A stretch of 64,000 nt of DNA from Flavobacterium sp. PMTSA4 (GCF_032098525.1 NZ_CP134890.1:1426001-1490000), one strand, 5' to 3'; counted from the stretch's first letter, positions 7,489 to 16,634 are shown. Notes: generated by a model not told the origin, from the letters alone. Program-made: numbers and translations.

Positions 7489-10341
7489 TTATTTACTCAA
7501 ATACATTTTTCTCCTTGAATACAATTCATAGAATTGATCGTCTTTTAAATCATCAATAAATAAAATACTTTCACCTGTAGATTTCATTTCTGGTCCAAGT
7601 GCTTTGTTTACATTTTTAAATTTACTGAAAGAGAAAACCGGTTGTTTTATAGCAAATCCTTTTAATTTTGGATTGAATGTAAAATCGGTTACTTTGTTTA
7701 CTCCTAACATTACTTTGGTTGCGTAATTTACATACGGTTCGCCATATGCTTTTGCTATAAACGGAACCGTTCTCGAAGCTCTTGGATTGGCTTCGATGAT
7801 GTAAACAGTATCATCTTTTATGGCAAACTGAATATTGATTAACCCAACAGTTTGTAAAGCCAAGGCAATTTTCTTGGTGTGATCTTTTATTTGTTGCATC
7901 ACAAATTCGCCCAAATTAAATGGCGGCAACGTTGCATTACTATCACCAGAATGAACTCCACATGGTTCTATATGTTCCATAATTCCGATGATGTACACAT
8001 TTTCTCCATCGCAAATAGCATCGGCTTCTGCTTCAACTGCACCATCTAAATAATGGTCGAGCAACAATTTATTTCCAGGAATGTTTTTCAACAAATCGAT
8101 GACATGTTCTTCCAGTTCTTGTTTATTGATTACGATTTTCATGCCTTGACCACCTAAAACATAAGAAGGACGAACTAGCAATGGAAAATCTAAAACATCG
8201 GCTAAGGCAGAAGCTTGTTCCGCATTTTCTGCTACCCCAAATTTTGGAAAAGGAATATTTAATTCTTCTAATAATTCTGAAAATCTTCCTCTATCTTCGG
8301 CTAAATCCAAAGCATCAAAAGAAGTTCCAAGAATTTTAATTCCATATTTTGATAATTTTTCAGCTAATTTCAAGGCAGTTTGTCCACCTAATTGAACAAT
8401 GACACCTTCAGGTTTTTCATGTCTGATAATATCATAAATGTGTTCCCAGAAAACAGGTTCAAAATATAATTTATCAGCCGTATCAAAATCGGTAGAAACG
8501 GTTTCAGGATTACAGTTAATCATTATCGTTTCATAACCACATTCTCTAGCCGCTAAAACGCCGTGAACACAAGAATAATCGAACTCAATTCCTTGTCCAA
8601 TTCGGTTTGGTCCTGAACCTAAAACCACTACTTTTTTTCTATCGGTTACTATACTTTCATTATCTACGTATCGTTTTCCATCAGCCGTTTCTATTTCAGC
8701 TTCAAAAGTAGAATAGTAATAAGGTGTCATTGCTTTAAATTCGGCAGCACATGTATCAACCAATTTATACACTCGATTGATATTCATTTCTTCACGCAAC
8801 TTGTACACCTGACTTTCTAAACAACCCAACATGTGTGCTATTTGTCTGTCGCCATAACCTTTTTGTTTGGCTTCAAGCAATAATTCTTTAGGTAAAGTAT
8901 CAACTTTATATTTTGAAATTTCTTTTTCTAAATGATATAATTCTTCATATTGTTTCAAAAACCACATATCTATTTTAGTGATTTCATGAATTCTACTTAA
9001 TGGAATTCCAATTTGTATGGCATCATAAATTACAAAAACTCTATCCCAACTTGCATTCGTTAGTTTTTCTATAATTTGTTCGTAGTTTTTATAACTTTTC
9101 CCATCAGCACCAAGTCCATTTCGTTTAATTTCTAATGACTGTGTCGCTTTGTGCAACGCCTCTTGAAACGAACGACCAATTCCCATTACTTCACCAACCG
9201 ATTTCATTTGAAGTCCTAACGTTCTGTCTGCGCCTTCAAATTTATCGAAGTTCCAACGTGGAATTTTTACAATTACATAGTCTAAAGTTGGTTCAAATAA
9301 CGCTGAAGTTGATTTAGTAATTTGATTGGATAACTCATCTAAAGTGTATCCTAAAGCCAATTTTGTAGCTACTTTAGCAATTGGATAACCCGTAGCTTTT
9401 GATGCTAATGCCGAAGAACGAGAAACACGTGGATTGATTTCTATCGCTACTATATCTTCTTTTTCATCAGGTGAAACTGCAAACTGAACATTACATCCGC
9501 CAGCAAAATTGCCGATACTACGCATCATCAAAATGGCCATATCACGCATTTTTTGAAAAGTAGTATCGCTCAAAGTCATTGCTGGAGCAACAGTTATCGA
9601 ATCTCCAGTATGAATACCCATTGGATCCATATTTTCAATCGAACAAATGATGACTACGTTGTCATTTTTATCACGAAGTAATTCTAATTCATATTCTTTC
9701 CAACCTAATAAAGCTTTGTCAATCAACACTTCGTGTATTGGTGACATTTCTAAACCATAGGTTAATTTTTCATCAAATTCTTCCTTTGTATGCACAAAAG
9801 CAGCTCCAGTTCCACCAAGAGTAAACGATGGACGAATTACTAACGGAAAACCAAATTCCTGAGCTATTTCTTTACCTTTTAAAAATGAAGTTGCAATTTT
9901 AGCTGGTGCTGCGCCTACACCAAGTTTGACTAGAAGTTGTTTAAATTGTTCTCTGTCTTCAGTGATGTTGATTGCATTAACATCAACGCCAATCATTTTT
10001 ACATTAAAGTCGTTCCAAATTCCTTTTTCATCGGCTTCCAAACATAAGTTTAATGCGGTTTGTCCACCCATTGTTGGTAAAACGGCATCAATTTGAGGAT
10101 GTTCTTTTAAAATTTGGATTAATGATTTTGTGGTTAATGGCAATAAATAAACATGATCAGCCATTGATGGATCAGTCATAATTGTTGCTGGATTAGAATT
10201 TATAAGTATAACTTCTATTCCTTCTTCTCTTAAAGAACGTGCTGATTGTGAACCTGCATAATCAAATTCACATGCTTGACCAATTACGATTGGACCTGAA
10301 CCTATAATTAAAACTGATTTGATTGAATTGTCTTTCGGCAT
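7489..10341 (-). CDS. Carbamoyl-phosphate synthase large subunit, lacking the allosteric domain
   Basis: CarB makes carbamoyl phosphate from bicarbonate, ammonia and two ATP, for pyrimidine and arginine synthesis. The protein has 950 residues: a first ATP-grasp half (V-L-I-I-G-S-G-P-I-V-I-G-Q-A-C-E-F-D-Y at the N-terminus), an oligomerisation region (about 400-550) and a second half that repeats the pattern (V-V-L-G-S-G-P-N-R-I-G-Q-G-I-E-F-D). It stops soon after G-P-E-M-K-S-T-G-E. The well-studied enzymes run to about 1070 residues, with a C-terminal MGS-like domain that binds UMP, IMP or ornithine; that domain is absent. The reading frame ends cleanly and no remnant lies in the 2 bp before the terminator. 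No carA is in the window. Confidence 0.96.
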   Translation of the reverse strand: MPKDNSIKSVLIIGSGPIVIGQACEFDYAGSQSARSLREEGIEVILINSNPATIMTDPSMADHVYLLPLTTKSLIQILKEHPQIDAVLPTMGGQTALNLCLEADEKGIWNDFNVKMIGVDVNAINITEDREQFKQLLVKLGVGAAPAKIATSFLKGKEIAQEFGFPLVIRPSFTLGGTGAAFVHTKEEFDEKLTYGLEMSPIHEVLIDKALLGWKEYELELLRDKNDNVVIICSIENMDPMGIHTGDSITVAPAMTLSDTTFQKMRDMAILMMRSIGNFAGGCNVQFAVSPDEKEDIVAIEINPRVSRSSALASKATGYPIAKVATKLALGYTLDELSNQITKSTSALFEPTLDYVIVKIPRWNFDKFEGADRTLGLQMKSVGEVMGIGRSFQEALHKATQSLEIKRNGLGADGKSYKNYEQIIEKLTNASWDRVFVIYDAIQIGIPLSRIHEITKIDMWFLKQYEELYHLEKEISKYKVDTLPKELLLEAKQKGYGDRQIAHMLGCLESQVYKLREEMNINRVYKLVDTCAAEFKAMTPYYYSTFEAEIETADGKRYVDNESIVTDRKKVVVLGSGPNRIGQGIEFDYSCVHGVLAARECGYETIMINCNPETVSTDFDTADKLYFEPVFWEHIYDIIRHEKPEGVIVQLGGQTALKLAEKLSKYGIKILGTSFDALDLAEDRGRFSELLEELNIPFPKFGVAENAEQASALADVLDFPLLVRPSYVLGGQGMKIVINKQELEEHVIDLLKNIPGNKLLLDHYLDGAVEAEADAICDGENVYIIGIMEHIEPCGVHSGDSNATLPPFNLGEFVMQQIKDHTKKIALALQTVGLINIQFAIKDDTVYIIEANPRASRTVPFIAKAYGEPYVNYATKVMLGVNKVTDFTFNPKLKGFAIKQPVFSFSKFKNVNKALGPEMKSTGESILFIDDLKDDQFYELYSRRKMYLSK

Positions 10342-10461
10342 TGTAGTTAGTTGTTGTAAGTTGTATTCTTTTAGTTTTTATGATTGCTTCAAAATTAATT
10401 CGTTTGTTATTAATGATATAAAAACGAGTTTGAAACTTATCAATTTTTATAAACAAGTTAT

Positions 10462-10494
10462 AAAAAAAGCCGTTACTAATAAAAGTAACGGCTT
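10462..10494 (-). terminator. Terminator of rpmH
   Basis: AAGCCGTTACT (10467-10477) pairs with AGTAACGGCTT (10484-10494), followed on the minus strand by seven Ts. It directly follows the rpmH stop codon. Confidence 0.9.
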
Positions 10495-10516
10495 GATATG
10501 TGATGAAATAAATTCA

Positions 10517-10678
10517 TTATTTTTTGTGTCTTGGTTCACAAGATACAGTCAATTTATGTCTTCCTTTAGCACGACGACGCGCAAGGACTTTTCTTCCATT
10601 AGCAGAAGCCATTCTGTCCATAAATCCGTGTTTATTTCTTCTTTTTCTTTTCGATGGTTGAAACGTTCTTTTGCTCAT
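10517..10678 (-). CDS. 50S ribosomal protein L34
   Basis: A 53-residue, highly basic protein beginning M-S-K-R-T-F-Q-P-S-K-R-K-R-R-N-K-H-G-F, with R-M-A-S-A-N-G-R-K-V-L and R-R-R-A-K-G-R-H-K-L. This is the full L34 signature of the large ribosomal subunit. The C-terminal T-V-S-C-E-P-R-H-K-K is a short extension beyond the compact forms. It has its own promoter (10739-10768) and terminator, so it is a monocistronic unit. Confidence 0.96.
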   Translation of the reverse strand: MSKRTFQPSKRKRRNKHGFMDRMASANGRKVLARRRAKGRHKLTVSCEPRHKK

Positions 10679-10738
10679 TGTTCAGTATCTTTAAAATCGT
10701 ATATAAATCTTTGTTGTAGGTTCTTTCAAAACCGAGTG

Positions 10739-10768
10739 CAAATATACAAACCTTTTTTTTTCTGGCAA
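10739..10768 (-). promoter_or_regulatory. Bacteroidetes-type promoter of rpmH
   Basis: On the minus strand, TATATTTG (10746-10739) matches the -7 consensus TAnnTTTG and TTG (10768-10766) the -33 element, with a 19-bp spacer. Transcription would begin about 55 nt before the rpmH start. Confidence 0.75.
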
Positions 10769-10830
10769 GTACTTTTTTAAAAATATTTTTAATTGATTTT
10801 ATTACCTTTGCGGACTAATAAATTTTTATC

Positions 10831-11346
10831 ATGTTTCACAAAAATATTAAAATAGTTTTAGCCGTTCTAATCTTTGCTGCTGCCATTTGGCAATTTACAG
10901 AAAGTAATATTGGTAATGGGATATTTCTAATTCTTTTAACTTTCATCCCAATTTTTCTTTATTATAAAAATGAATACATCTTATTAGCTTTTTTAAAACT
11001 AAGAAAACAAGACTTTCCAGGTGCGAAAATTTGGTTAGACCGAATTAAAAACCCAGAAACTGCATTAGTTCGCAAACAACAAGGTTATTATAATTACCTT
11101 AATGGTTTGATGTTATCGCAAACAAATTTAATTCAAGCTGAGAAATATTTCAAAAAAGCAGTTGAACTTGGTTTGAATATGGACATGGATTTAGCAGTTG
11201 CAAAATTAAACTTAGCAGGAATTGCAATGTCTAGACGAAGAAAAATGGAAGCTACTGCTTTATTAAACGAAGCAAAAAAACTTGACAAACAAAATATGCT
11301 TAAGGACCAAATTACAATGATGAAAGAGCAAATGAAGAAAATTTAA
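10831..11346 (+). CDS. Membrane-anchored TPR-like protein
   Basis: A 171-residue protein with two hydrophobic N-terminal segments (about 8-22 and 29-45), then a helical, cytosolic-looking region. Residues about 85-165 look like two tetratricopeptide-type helix pairs (L-I-Q-A-E-K-Y-F-K-K-A-V-E-L-G and A-V-A-K-L-N-L-A-G-I-A-M-S-R-R-R-K-M-E-A-T-A-L-L-N-E-A). TPR proteins usually act as protein-interaction scaffolds; the partner is unknown. A -7-like TACCTTTG is at 10803-10810, 20 nt before the ATG. The -33 element is not obvious. Confidence 0.65.
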   Translation: MFHKNIKIVLAVLIFAAAIWQFTESNIGNGIFLILLTFIPIFLYYKNEYILLAFLKLRKQDFPGAKIWLDRIKNPETALVRKQQGYYNYLNGLMLSQTNLIQAEKYFKKAVELGLNMDMDLAVAKLNLAGIAMSRRRKMEATALLNEAKKLDKQNMLKDQITMMKEQMKKI

Positions 11347-11365
11347 TTGATTTCAAAGTTCAAAT

Positions 11366-11399
11366 AAAAAATCCCGACTCAGTTGAATCGGGATTTTTT
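11366..11399. terminator. Bidirectional terminator
   Basis: AAAAAATCCCGA (11366-11377) pairs with TCGGGATTTTTT (11388-11399). It sits between the convergent TPR-like gene and the transglycosylase gene, and both sides have T tracts in the sense direction. Confidence 0.9.
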
Positions 11400-11404
11400 T
11401 ATTT

Positions 11405-12298
11405 TTAATAACCTTCTAATGGAATTTCAATTTCGTATTTTTTCTTAGACGGATTAACTAATTTTTTATCACGCAACCAAGGATTGTGAATTTTAAGAAT
11501 TTTATAATTTATACCTTGTCCCAAAGCAAAAGTTGCTAAATTATTAATCGTTGAATCTACTTCTATCTTCTTAGTTGGAATTTTAGTATACAATTCATTT
11601 GGAAAAAGTGTAAAACCATATTTTCCTGCATTTTGCATAATTTCTTTCAATGCTAAAATTCTAAAAACATAACGTGAAGTTTCATCCGTCAGAGCTAAAT
11701 CATAATAATTCGTTACTTGTTGCTCTTCTATTTTTTTGTTAACTCCACTCATTCCACCATTATAAGAAGCTGCCGCCAAAGTCCAAGAACCAAATTTATC
11801 CTTTGCCGATAATAAATATTTACAAGCTGCTTCAGTAGATTTTTCTAAATGATAACGTTCGTCTACGTAGTCGTTAACTTCCATTCCTTTTTCCTTTGCG
11901 GTATCAGGCATAAACTGCCAAACTCCACGTGCGCCAGCAGAAGAAACTGCGTTTACAAGTCCGCTTTCAATAACTGCTAAATATTTAAAATCATCTGGAA
12001 CTCCATATTTTTGAAGAATAGGTTCAATTACAGGAAATGCTCTATTTGCTCTCTTTAAAATCAAAGTGGTTGATGAATGAAGATTAGCATTTATAACTAA
12101 CTCTTTATCCAATCTTTCTTTTACATCGGCAATTTTCAATGGTGTTTGTTCACCAGCAAAATCAATTTCAGTTGGAAAATACAATGCTGTTCCTTCGCGA
12201 ACTGCTTTTTGTTTATCGTTACCAGAAATAGCAAAAATAAACATTCCAGAAATCAATATAATTCCGATAGTTGTTAGTACTGCATGGTTCTTTTTCAT
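11405..12298 (-). CDS. Membrane-bound lytic transglycosylase (SLT fold)
   Basis: A 297-residue peptidoglycan-cleaving enzyme. A signal anchor (about 7-25) is followed by an SLT domain (about 85-215) with the catalytic glutamate in A-V-I-E-S-G-L (Glu111), S-S-A-G-A-R-G-V-W-Q-F-M and A-A-A-S-Y-N-G-G. This order is that of the MltD group. The C-terminal 50 residues (A-L-G-Q-G-I-N-Y-K-I-L-K-I-H-N-P-W-L) resemble a degenerate LysM module. Its product is 1,6-anhydromuropeptides made in the periplasm. The upstream hydrolase gene, on the same strand, is 55 nt away. Confidence 0.88.
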   Translation of the reverse strand: MKKNHAVLTTIGIILISGMFIFAISGNDKQKAVREGTALYFPTEIDFAGEQTPLKIADVKERLDKELVINANLHSSTTLILKRANRAFPVIEPILQKYGVPDDFKYLAVIESGLVNAVSSAGARGVWQFMPDTAKEKGMEVNDYVDERYHLEKSTEAACKYLLSAKDKFGSWTLAAASYNGGMSGVNKKIEEQQVTNYYDLALTDETSRYVFRILALKEIMQNAGKYGFTLFPNELYTKIPTKKIEVDSTINNLATFALGQGINYKILKIHNPWLRDKKLVNPSKKKYEIEIPLEGY

Positions 12299-12353
12299 GA
12301 GGCAAAATTTTAATAATTATCTAGGTAAAACTACAAAAATCGGTCCAAAAAAG

Positions 12354-13028
12354 CTATTCATCTAACATAATTTTAGGCAAATTTTCATTTAACCATTTAT
12401 AACGATTTAAAATCATAATATGTGTTCCGCCTTTAACTGGAATATAGTCTTTTATATACTTAACAGGAAAAACTTCATCTTCAAGTCCATGAATATGAAT
12501 AATTTCTTTATCAATTTCTGTTCGTTCCCATAGAATAACATTTTCAATTGCCCAACTCAAATAATTTTTATCTCTTACTGAAAGAAATTTTTCATACAAC
12601 TTTACTCTTTGTTTGATAAAATCTCCAAATGCATATTTGGCCAAATTTTCAATATTTTGAAATAAAGACATTGGAATTAATTTATAAGCTTTAGTTGTTT
12701 TTGCAATTTTCATTCTTCTTGGAAACTCTTTATTTGACTTTACACTCGAAATGATAATTACTTTTTGAGGATTCAAAAACTGTTTCATTTCCTGCACTAA
12801 AATTCCACCAAATGAAACTCCTACTAAAATTGGATTCTCATGAATTACTTTATCAGCCATTCGTTTAGCATAATTTGACAGACTTTCATTTTCATTAGGT
12901 AAAAACCATTCTAATAAATGTATTTCAAATTGGTCTTCTGGCAATTTTATTCGCTCAAAAATATCAGGACTTGCTGCTAAACCTGGCATAAAATAAACCT
13001 GTGTTTTTTTCATTTTAAAAATTTTCAT
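12354..13028 (-). CDS. Alpha/beta hydrolase
   Basis: A 224-residue alpha/beta-hydrolase fold protein. The nucleophile elbow is G-V-S-F-G-G (Ser72), the acid is probably Asp184 in I-H-G-L-E-D-E-V-F-P, and the base is His203 in G-G-T-H-I-M. Most of the region between is a helical cap. No signal peptide is visible, so it should be cytosolic. The substrate cannot be told from sequence. A second ATG five codons downstream (M-K-K-T-Q) is an alternative start. Confidence 0.8.
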   Translation of the reverse strand: MKIFKMKKTQVYFMPGLAASPDIFERIKLPEDQFEIHLLEWFLPNENESLSNYAKRMADKVIHENPILVGVSFGGILVQEMKQFLNPQKVIIISSVKSNKEFPRRMKIAKTTKAYKLIPMSLFQNIENLAKYAFGDFIKQRVKLYEKFLSVRDKNYLSWAIENVILWERTEIDKEIIHIHGLEDEVFPVKYIKDYIPVKGGTHIMILNRYKWLNENLPKIMLDE

Positions 13029-13094
13029 AAAAATAAAGATTTGTAATTCTATTTTAAGTTTCCAAATGATTAATTTTAGTTTTAACTTTATTTG

Positions 13095-13126
13095 TTTTGA
13101 TTTACAACAAAATAGCCGTAACTTTG
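13095..13126 (+). promoter_or_regulatory. Bacteroidetes-type promoter of the small acetyltransferase gene
   Basis: TTTTG (13095-13099) and TAACTTTG (13119-13126) have a 19-bp spacer and match the -33/-7 pattern. The transcript would start near 13132, about 45 nt before the gene. Confidence 0.75.
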
Positions 13127-13176
13127 TGGTTCATTCTTATTGGAATTTTTTCAATTAAAATTCTTTTTTTAATCTG

Positions 13177-13488
13177 ATGATGAATATGGAAGTACAACAA
13201 ATGATGGAAATTCACGACAACGCTTTCGCAAGACAATTTGAAACTAATTTAAATGGAAATTTAATAACTGTAGAGTATTCATTTCAAGAGCGAAAAATCT
13301 TTTTAACCCGAATTAATTTGCCAGATGACTTTGATAACGAAGAATATGTAGATGAATTAATTAAAAACATTTTAGAAATTGCAGAGGAAAGAAAACTAAA
13401 AGTTGTTCCTATTTATCCAAGAATAACAAAGTTTTTTAGAAAATATAAAGCCTATAAAGATTTACTTCCGCCGGGAATAAGAATCTAA
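13177..13488 (+). CDS. Small GNAT-like N-acetyltransferase (YjdJ/NATD1 type)
   Basis: A 103-residue protein with the compact N-acetyltransferase fold of the YjdJ/NATD1 group: a G-N-L-I-T-V-E-Y-S-F-Q strand pair, a central helix and L-K-V-V-P-I-Y-P-R-I-T-K-F-F-R-K, the conserved motif where acetyl-CoA binds. The acceptor is not known. Consecutive ATGs at 13177 and 13180 make the exact start uncertain. It has its own promoter and terminator. Confidence 0.75.
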   Translation: MMNMEVQQMMEIHDNAFARQFETNLNGNLITVEYSFQERKIFLTRINLPDDFDNEEYVDELIKNILEIAEERKLKVVPIYPRITKFFRKYKAYKDLLPPGIRI

Positions 13489-13496
13489 TTAACATT

Positions 13497-13529
13497 AAAA
13501 AACCATTTCAAGATACGAAATGGTTTTTT
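13497..13529 (+). terminator. Terminator of the small acetyltransferase gene
   Basis: AACCATTTC (13501-13509) pairs with GAAATGGTT (13517-13525) and eight Ts follow. The A run before the stem extends the pairing. Confidence 0.88.
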
Positions 13530-13559
13530 TTATTCTTAGGATTGATTTACTTTTATCAA

Positions 13560-13901
13560 ATGAATAGAGAAGAATTAATAGCAACAATCCTTTTGTTTTT
13601 TGAAGATGTAAATAAATATTATGGTTCCAAAACCGAAATTACCGAAGGAATTGTAACAGACATACATCATATTGACGCCAATTTAACTACTTGGAATTTA
13701 TCTGAATTTACATTAGTTCGCTCTGCATATCGTCATACTGGAAATAAATTCATGCTTGAAGGCAAAGGTTTATACTATGAAATGGCTGCCGAAAAAATTA
13801 TTAGTCTAAATCAATTGGGTAGAAATAATTTTGAATTTATTGAACAATACAGCGAAGGAGTTTATAGAATCACTAAATTGAAGTTTCAGTATAAATACTA
13901 A
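13560..13901 (+). CDS. Hypothetical protein
   Basis: A 113-residue protein from the ATG at 13560; an upstream in-frame start at 13542 lies just after the terminator and is less likely. I do not recognise it. It is predicted mixed alpha/beta: an N-terminal helix (E-E-L-I-A-T-I-L-L-F-F-E-D-V), a middle with several strands and a C-terminal aromatic stretch (L-K-F-Q-Y-K-Y). There is no signal peptide or membrane segment. It ends immediately against the mtaB stop codon on the other strand, with no terminator between. Confidence 0.5.
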   Translation: MNREELIATILLFFEDVNKYYGSKTEITEGIVTDIHHIDANLTTWNLSEFTLVRSAYRHTGNKFMLEGKGLYYEMAAEKIISLNQLGRNNFEFIEQYSEGVYRITKLKFQYKY

Positions 13902-15230
13902 CTACGCCTCAACATTCAAAAACTCCAAACGAACACTTCCATCTTCATCAATTCTGGTTAGATTAATTTCATGTAAAGTATTTGCCAATTCTGGATTCCA
14001 AGGTGTTTTTACTTTTACATAATTTTCAGTAAATCCATGAATGTATCCTTCTTTATTTTCGCTTTCAAACAAAACGGTTCTATTGGTTCCTATTTGACTT
14101 TCGTAAAATGCTCTGCGTTTTTTTACCGATAAACCTCTAAGCATTTTGCTGCGTTTGTTTCTCACATTCATCGGAACAACATCTGTCATCAATGCTGCTT
14201 CGGTATTATCTCTTTCAGAATACGTAAAAACATGTAAATAAGAAATATCTAATTCGTTTAAAAAATTATACGTTTCTAAGAAATGCTCATCGGTTTCACC
14301 AGGAAAACCAACAATCACATCAACTCCAATACAAGCATGAGGCATTACTTCACGAATTTTTGAAACTCTATCCACATACAATTCCTTCATATAACGACGT
14401 TTCATTTTTTTCAAAATATCGTTACTTCCCGATTGTAAAGGAATGTGAAAATGAGGCACAAAAGCTCTTGATTTAGATACTAGTTCTATGGTTTCATTTT
14501 TCAAAAGATTAGGTTCGATAGAAGAAATTCTTAAACGTTCAATTCCTTCTACTTTGTCTAATTCGGTTACTAAATCTAAGAAAGTATGTTCGTGTTTTTT
14601 ATTTCCGAATTCGCCTTTTCCATAATCGCCAATATTAACTCCAGTCAAGACAATTTCTTTAATTCCTTTAACCGAAATCTCTTTGGCATTTTTTAAAACA
14701 CCTTCCATCGTATCACTTCGAGAAATTCCTCGAGCCAATGGAATGGTACAATACGTACATTTATAATCACATCCATCTTGAACTTTCAAAAAAGCGCGTG
14801 TTCTATCGCCAAATGAGTAACTACCAACATAAAAATCGGCTTCTTCAATTTCACACGAATGCACTTCACCCATATCATTTTTGGACAAATCATTGATGTA
14901 ATCTGTAATTTTGAATTTTTCGGTTGCACCAAGAACCAAATCAACACCATCAACTGCGGCTAATTCTTCTGGTTTTAATTGAGCATAACAACCAACAGCA
15001 GCAACAAAAGCTTTATCATTAACTTTCATTGCTTTTTTTACAATTTGTTTGAACTGTTTATCTGCATTTTCGGTTACTGAACATGTATTTATTACATAAA
15101 TATCAGCTACTTCTTCAAAGTCGACTCTATCGAATCCTTCGTTTTGAAAATTTCTCGCAATAGTTGAAGTTTCAGAGAAATTTAATTTGCATCCTAAAGT
15201 GTAAAATGCTACCTTTTTTTTGTTTTCCAT
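13902..15230 (-). CDS. tRNA t6A37 methylthiotransferase MtaB
   Basis: A radical-SAM methylthiotransferase of 442 residues from the ATG at 15230 (a TTG at 15242 is rejected). It converts t6A37 to ms2t6A37 in ANN-decoding tRNAs. The N-terminal UPF0004 domain carries the auxiliary cluster cysteines C14 (L-G-C-K-L-N), C50 (N-T-C-S-V-T) and C81 (V-G-C-Y-A-Q). The radical-SAM cluster is C154-x3-C158-x2-C161 (D-G-C-D-Y-K-C-T-Y-C). A TRAM-like domain closes the protein. G-C-K-L-N and the S-E-T following favour MtaB over MiaB. Confidence 0.93.
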   Translation of the reverse strand: MENKKKVAFYTLGCKLNFSETSTIARNFQNEGFDRVDFEEVADIYVINTCSVTENADKQFKQIVKKAMKVNDKAFVAAVGCYAQLKPEELAAVDGVDLVLGATEKFKITDYINDLSKNDMGEVHSCEIEEADFYVGSYSFGDRTRAFLKVQDGCDYKCTYCTIPLARGISRSDTMEGVLKNAKEISVKGIKEIVLTGVNIGDYGKGEFGNKKHEHTFLDLVTELDKVEGIERLRISSIEPNLLKNETIELVSKSRAFVPHFHIPLQSGSNDILKKMKRRYMKELYVDRVSKIREVMPHACIGVDVIVGFPGETDEHFLETYNFLNELDISYLHVFTYSERDNTEAALMTDVVPMNVRNKRSKMLRGLSVKKRRAFYESQIGTNRTVLFESENKEGYIHGFTENYVKVKTPWNPELANTLHEINLTRIDEDGSVRLEFLNVEA

Positions 15231-15298
15231 AAGCTTGCTCAATTGATGAAATCGTTGTCAAAAAATTGAGATTGCAAATTTACATACAATTAGTTAAT

Positions 15299-15333
15299 AA
15301 AAAAAGCCACAATTACTTTTGCAATTATGGCTT
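15299..15333 (-). terminator. Terminator of the GlmU-like gene
   Basis: AAGCCACAATT (15304-15314) pairs with AATTATGGCTT (15323-15333) with one G-U wobble in the minus transcript. It is followed by a run of seven Ts. Confidence 0.85.
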
Positions 15334-15353
15334 AATAATTTTAGAAAATTATA

Positions 15354-16529
15354 TTATTCTTTTCTCCATTTTTTTGTTTCTTCAAAGACATGTTCTAAAA
15401 TTCGAGCATCTTGTTCAGTAAATTCAACATGACGACGTGACATTACTACTTTAGCCACTTCAAACGCTTTTTTGGTTAAATAAGTTGTAAAACCAGAACT
15501 TCCACCCCAAGAAAAACTTGGCACAAAGTTACGTGGAAATCCAGAACCGAAAATGTTTGCTGAAACACCAACAACAGTTCCGGTATTAAACATAGTATTG
15601 ATTCCGCATTTTGAATGATCGCCCATCATTAAACCACAAAATTGCAAACCAGTTTTTGCAAAACCTTCTGTTTCATAACTCCAAAGGCGAACTTCTTCAT
15701 AATTATTCTTTAAATTTGAATTATTAGAATCGGCACCAATATTACACCATTCGCCTAAAACAGCATTTCCTAAAAATCCATCATGACCTTTGTTAGAATA
15801 TCCAAACATAACGGAATTATTTACTTCACCACCAACACGACAATGTGGACCAATGGTTGTAGCTCCATAAATTTTAGTTGCTAGCTTAACTTGTGCTTCT
15901 TCACACAATGCAAATGGACCGCGAATGACTGAACCTTCCATAATTTCTGCATTTTTTCCAATGTATATTGGTCCAGTTGAAGCATTTAAAGTCACAAACT
16001 CCATCTTTGCACCTTCTTCAATAAAAATATTTTCTGGCGCAATTACATTAACTGTTTTTGGTATTGGTTGTGACTTTCTATCTTCTGTTAATAATTCAAA
16101 ATCTTCACGAATTGCAGCATCATTTTTCGCGAAAATATCCCAAGTATTTTGAACTGTTAGACATTCATCATCAAATTCAAGAATTTCATAGGAATCAAAA
16201 TCAACTTCTTCTTGAGCATCATTTGTATAAAAAGCAATAACCTCATCACCTTTAAATATGGCTTGGTTCTTTTCTAAATTGATTACCATTTCAGATAAAA
16301 CCTCATTAGGTAAAAAAGAAGCATTAATCATGATATTGTCTTCCATCTCAACCATTGGAAATTTTTCAGACAAATATTCTTCAGTCAATGTTGTTGTTGT
16401 ATAACCCAAATATTTTTCCCATTTTTCTCGAATAGTTAAAATTCCAATTCGAATATCAGCAACAGGACGAGTAAAAGTAAAAGGAAGTAATGTATTGCGA
16501 ACTGTCCCGTCAAAAAGTATATAGTTCAT
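15354..16529 (-). CDS. GlmU-like sugar nucleotidyltransferase / left-handed beta-helix protein
   Basis: A 391-residue protein of the GlmU-like family common in Bacteroidetes. The N-terminal part (Y-I-L-F-D-G-T-V-R-N-T-L-L-P-F-T-F-T-R-P-V-A) is a diverged nucleotidyltransferase-like domain without the classical L-A-A-G-x-G-T-R-M-x-S motif. The C-terminal half (about 165-350) has the spaced I/V-G-x-x-A pattern of a left-handed beta-helix acyltransferase (for example I-Y-I-G-K-N-A-E-I and I-G-P-H-C-R-V-G-G). It may act in UDP-sugar metabolism, but true GlmU activity should not be assumed. It lies in its own unit, followed by a terminator. Confidence 0.82.
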   Translation of the reverse strand: MNYILFDGTVRNTLLPFTFTRPVADIRIGILTIREKWEKYLGYTTTTLTEEYLSEKFPMVEMEDNIMINASFLPNEVLSEMVINLEKNQAIFKGDEVIAFYTNDAQEEVDFDSYEILEFDDECLTVQNTWDIFAKNDAAIREDFELLTEDRKSQPIPKTVNVIAPENIFIEEGAKMEFVTLNASTGPIYIGKNAEIMEGSVIRGPFALCEEAQVKLATKIYGATTIGPHCRVGGEVNNSVMFGYSNKGHDGFLGNAVLGEWCNIGADSNNSNLKNNYEEVRLWSYETEGFAKTGLQFCGLMMGDHSKCGINTMFNTGTVVGVSANIFGSGFPRNFVPSFSWGGSSGFTTYLTKKAFEVAKVVMSRRHVEFTEQDARILEHVFEETKKWRKE

Positions 16530-16580
16530 TTCGGTTTGAGTTATAAGTTTAGAGCCAAAGTTACGAAAGATTGTTGCATA

Positions 16581-16606
16581 AAAAAACCATTCAATAACTG
16601 AATGGT
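16581..16606 (-). terminator. Terminator of rpmE
   Basis: ACCATTCA (16586-16593) pairs with TGAATGGT (16599-16606), followed on the minus strand by seven Ts. It ends the L31 gene. Confidence 0.88.
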
Positions 16607-16634
16607 CTTTCTAAAATTTGAACACTGAAAACTC

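Noticed and set aside
15354..16529. Calling the GlmU-like protein true GlmU
   Set aside because: The pyrophosphorylase signature is absent, so only a GlmU-like label is justified.
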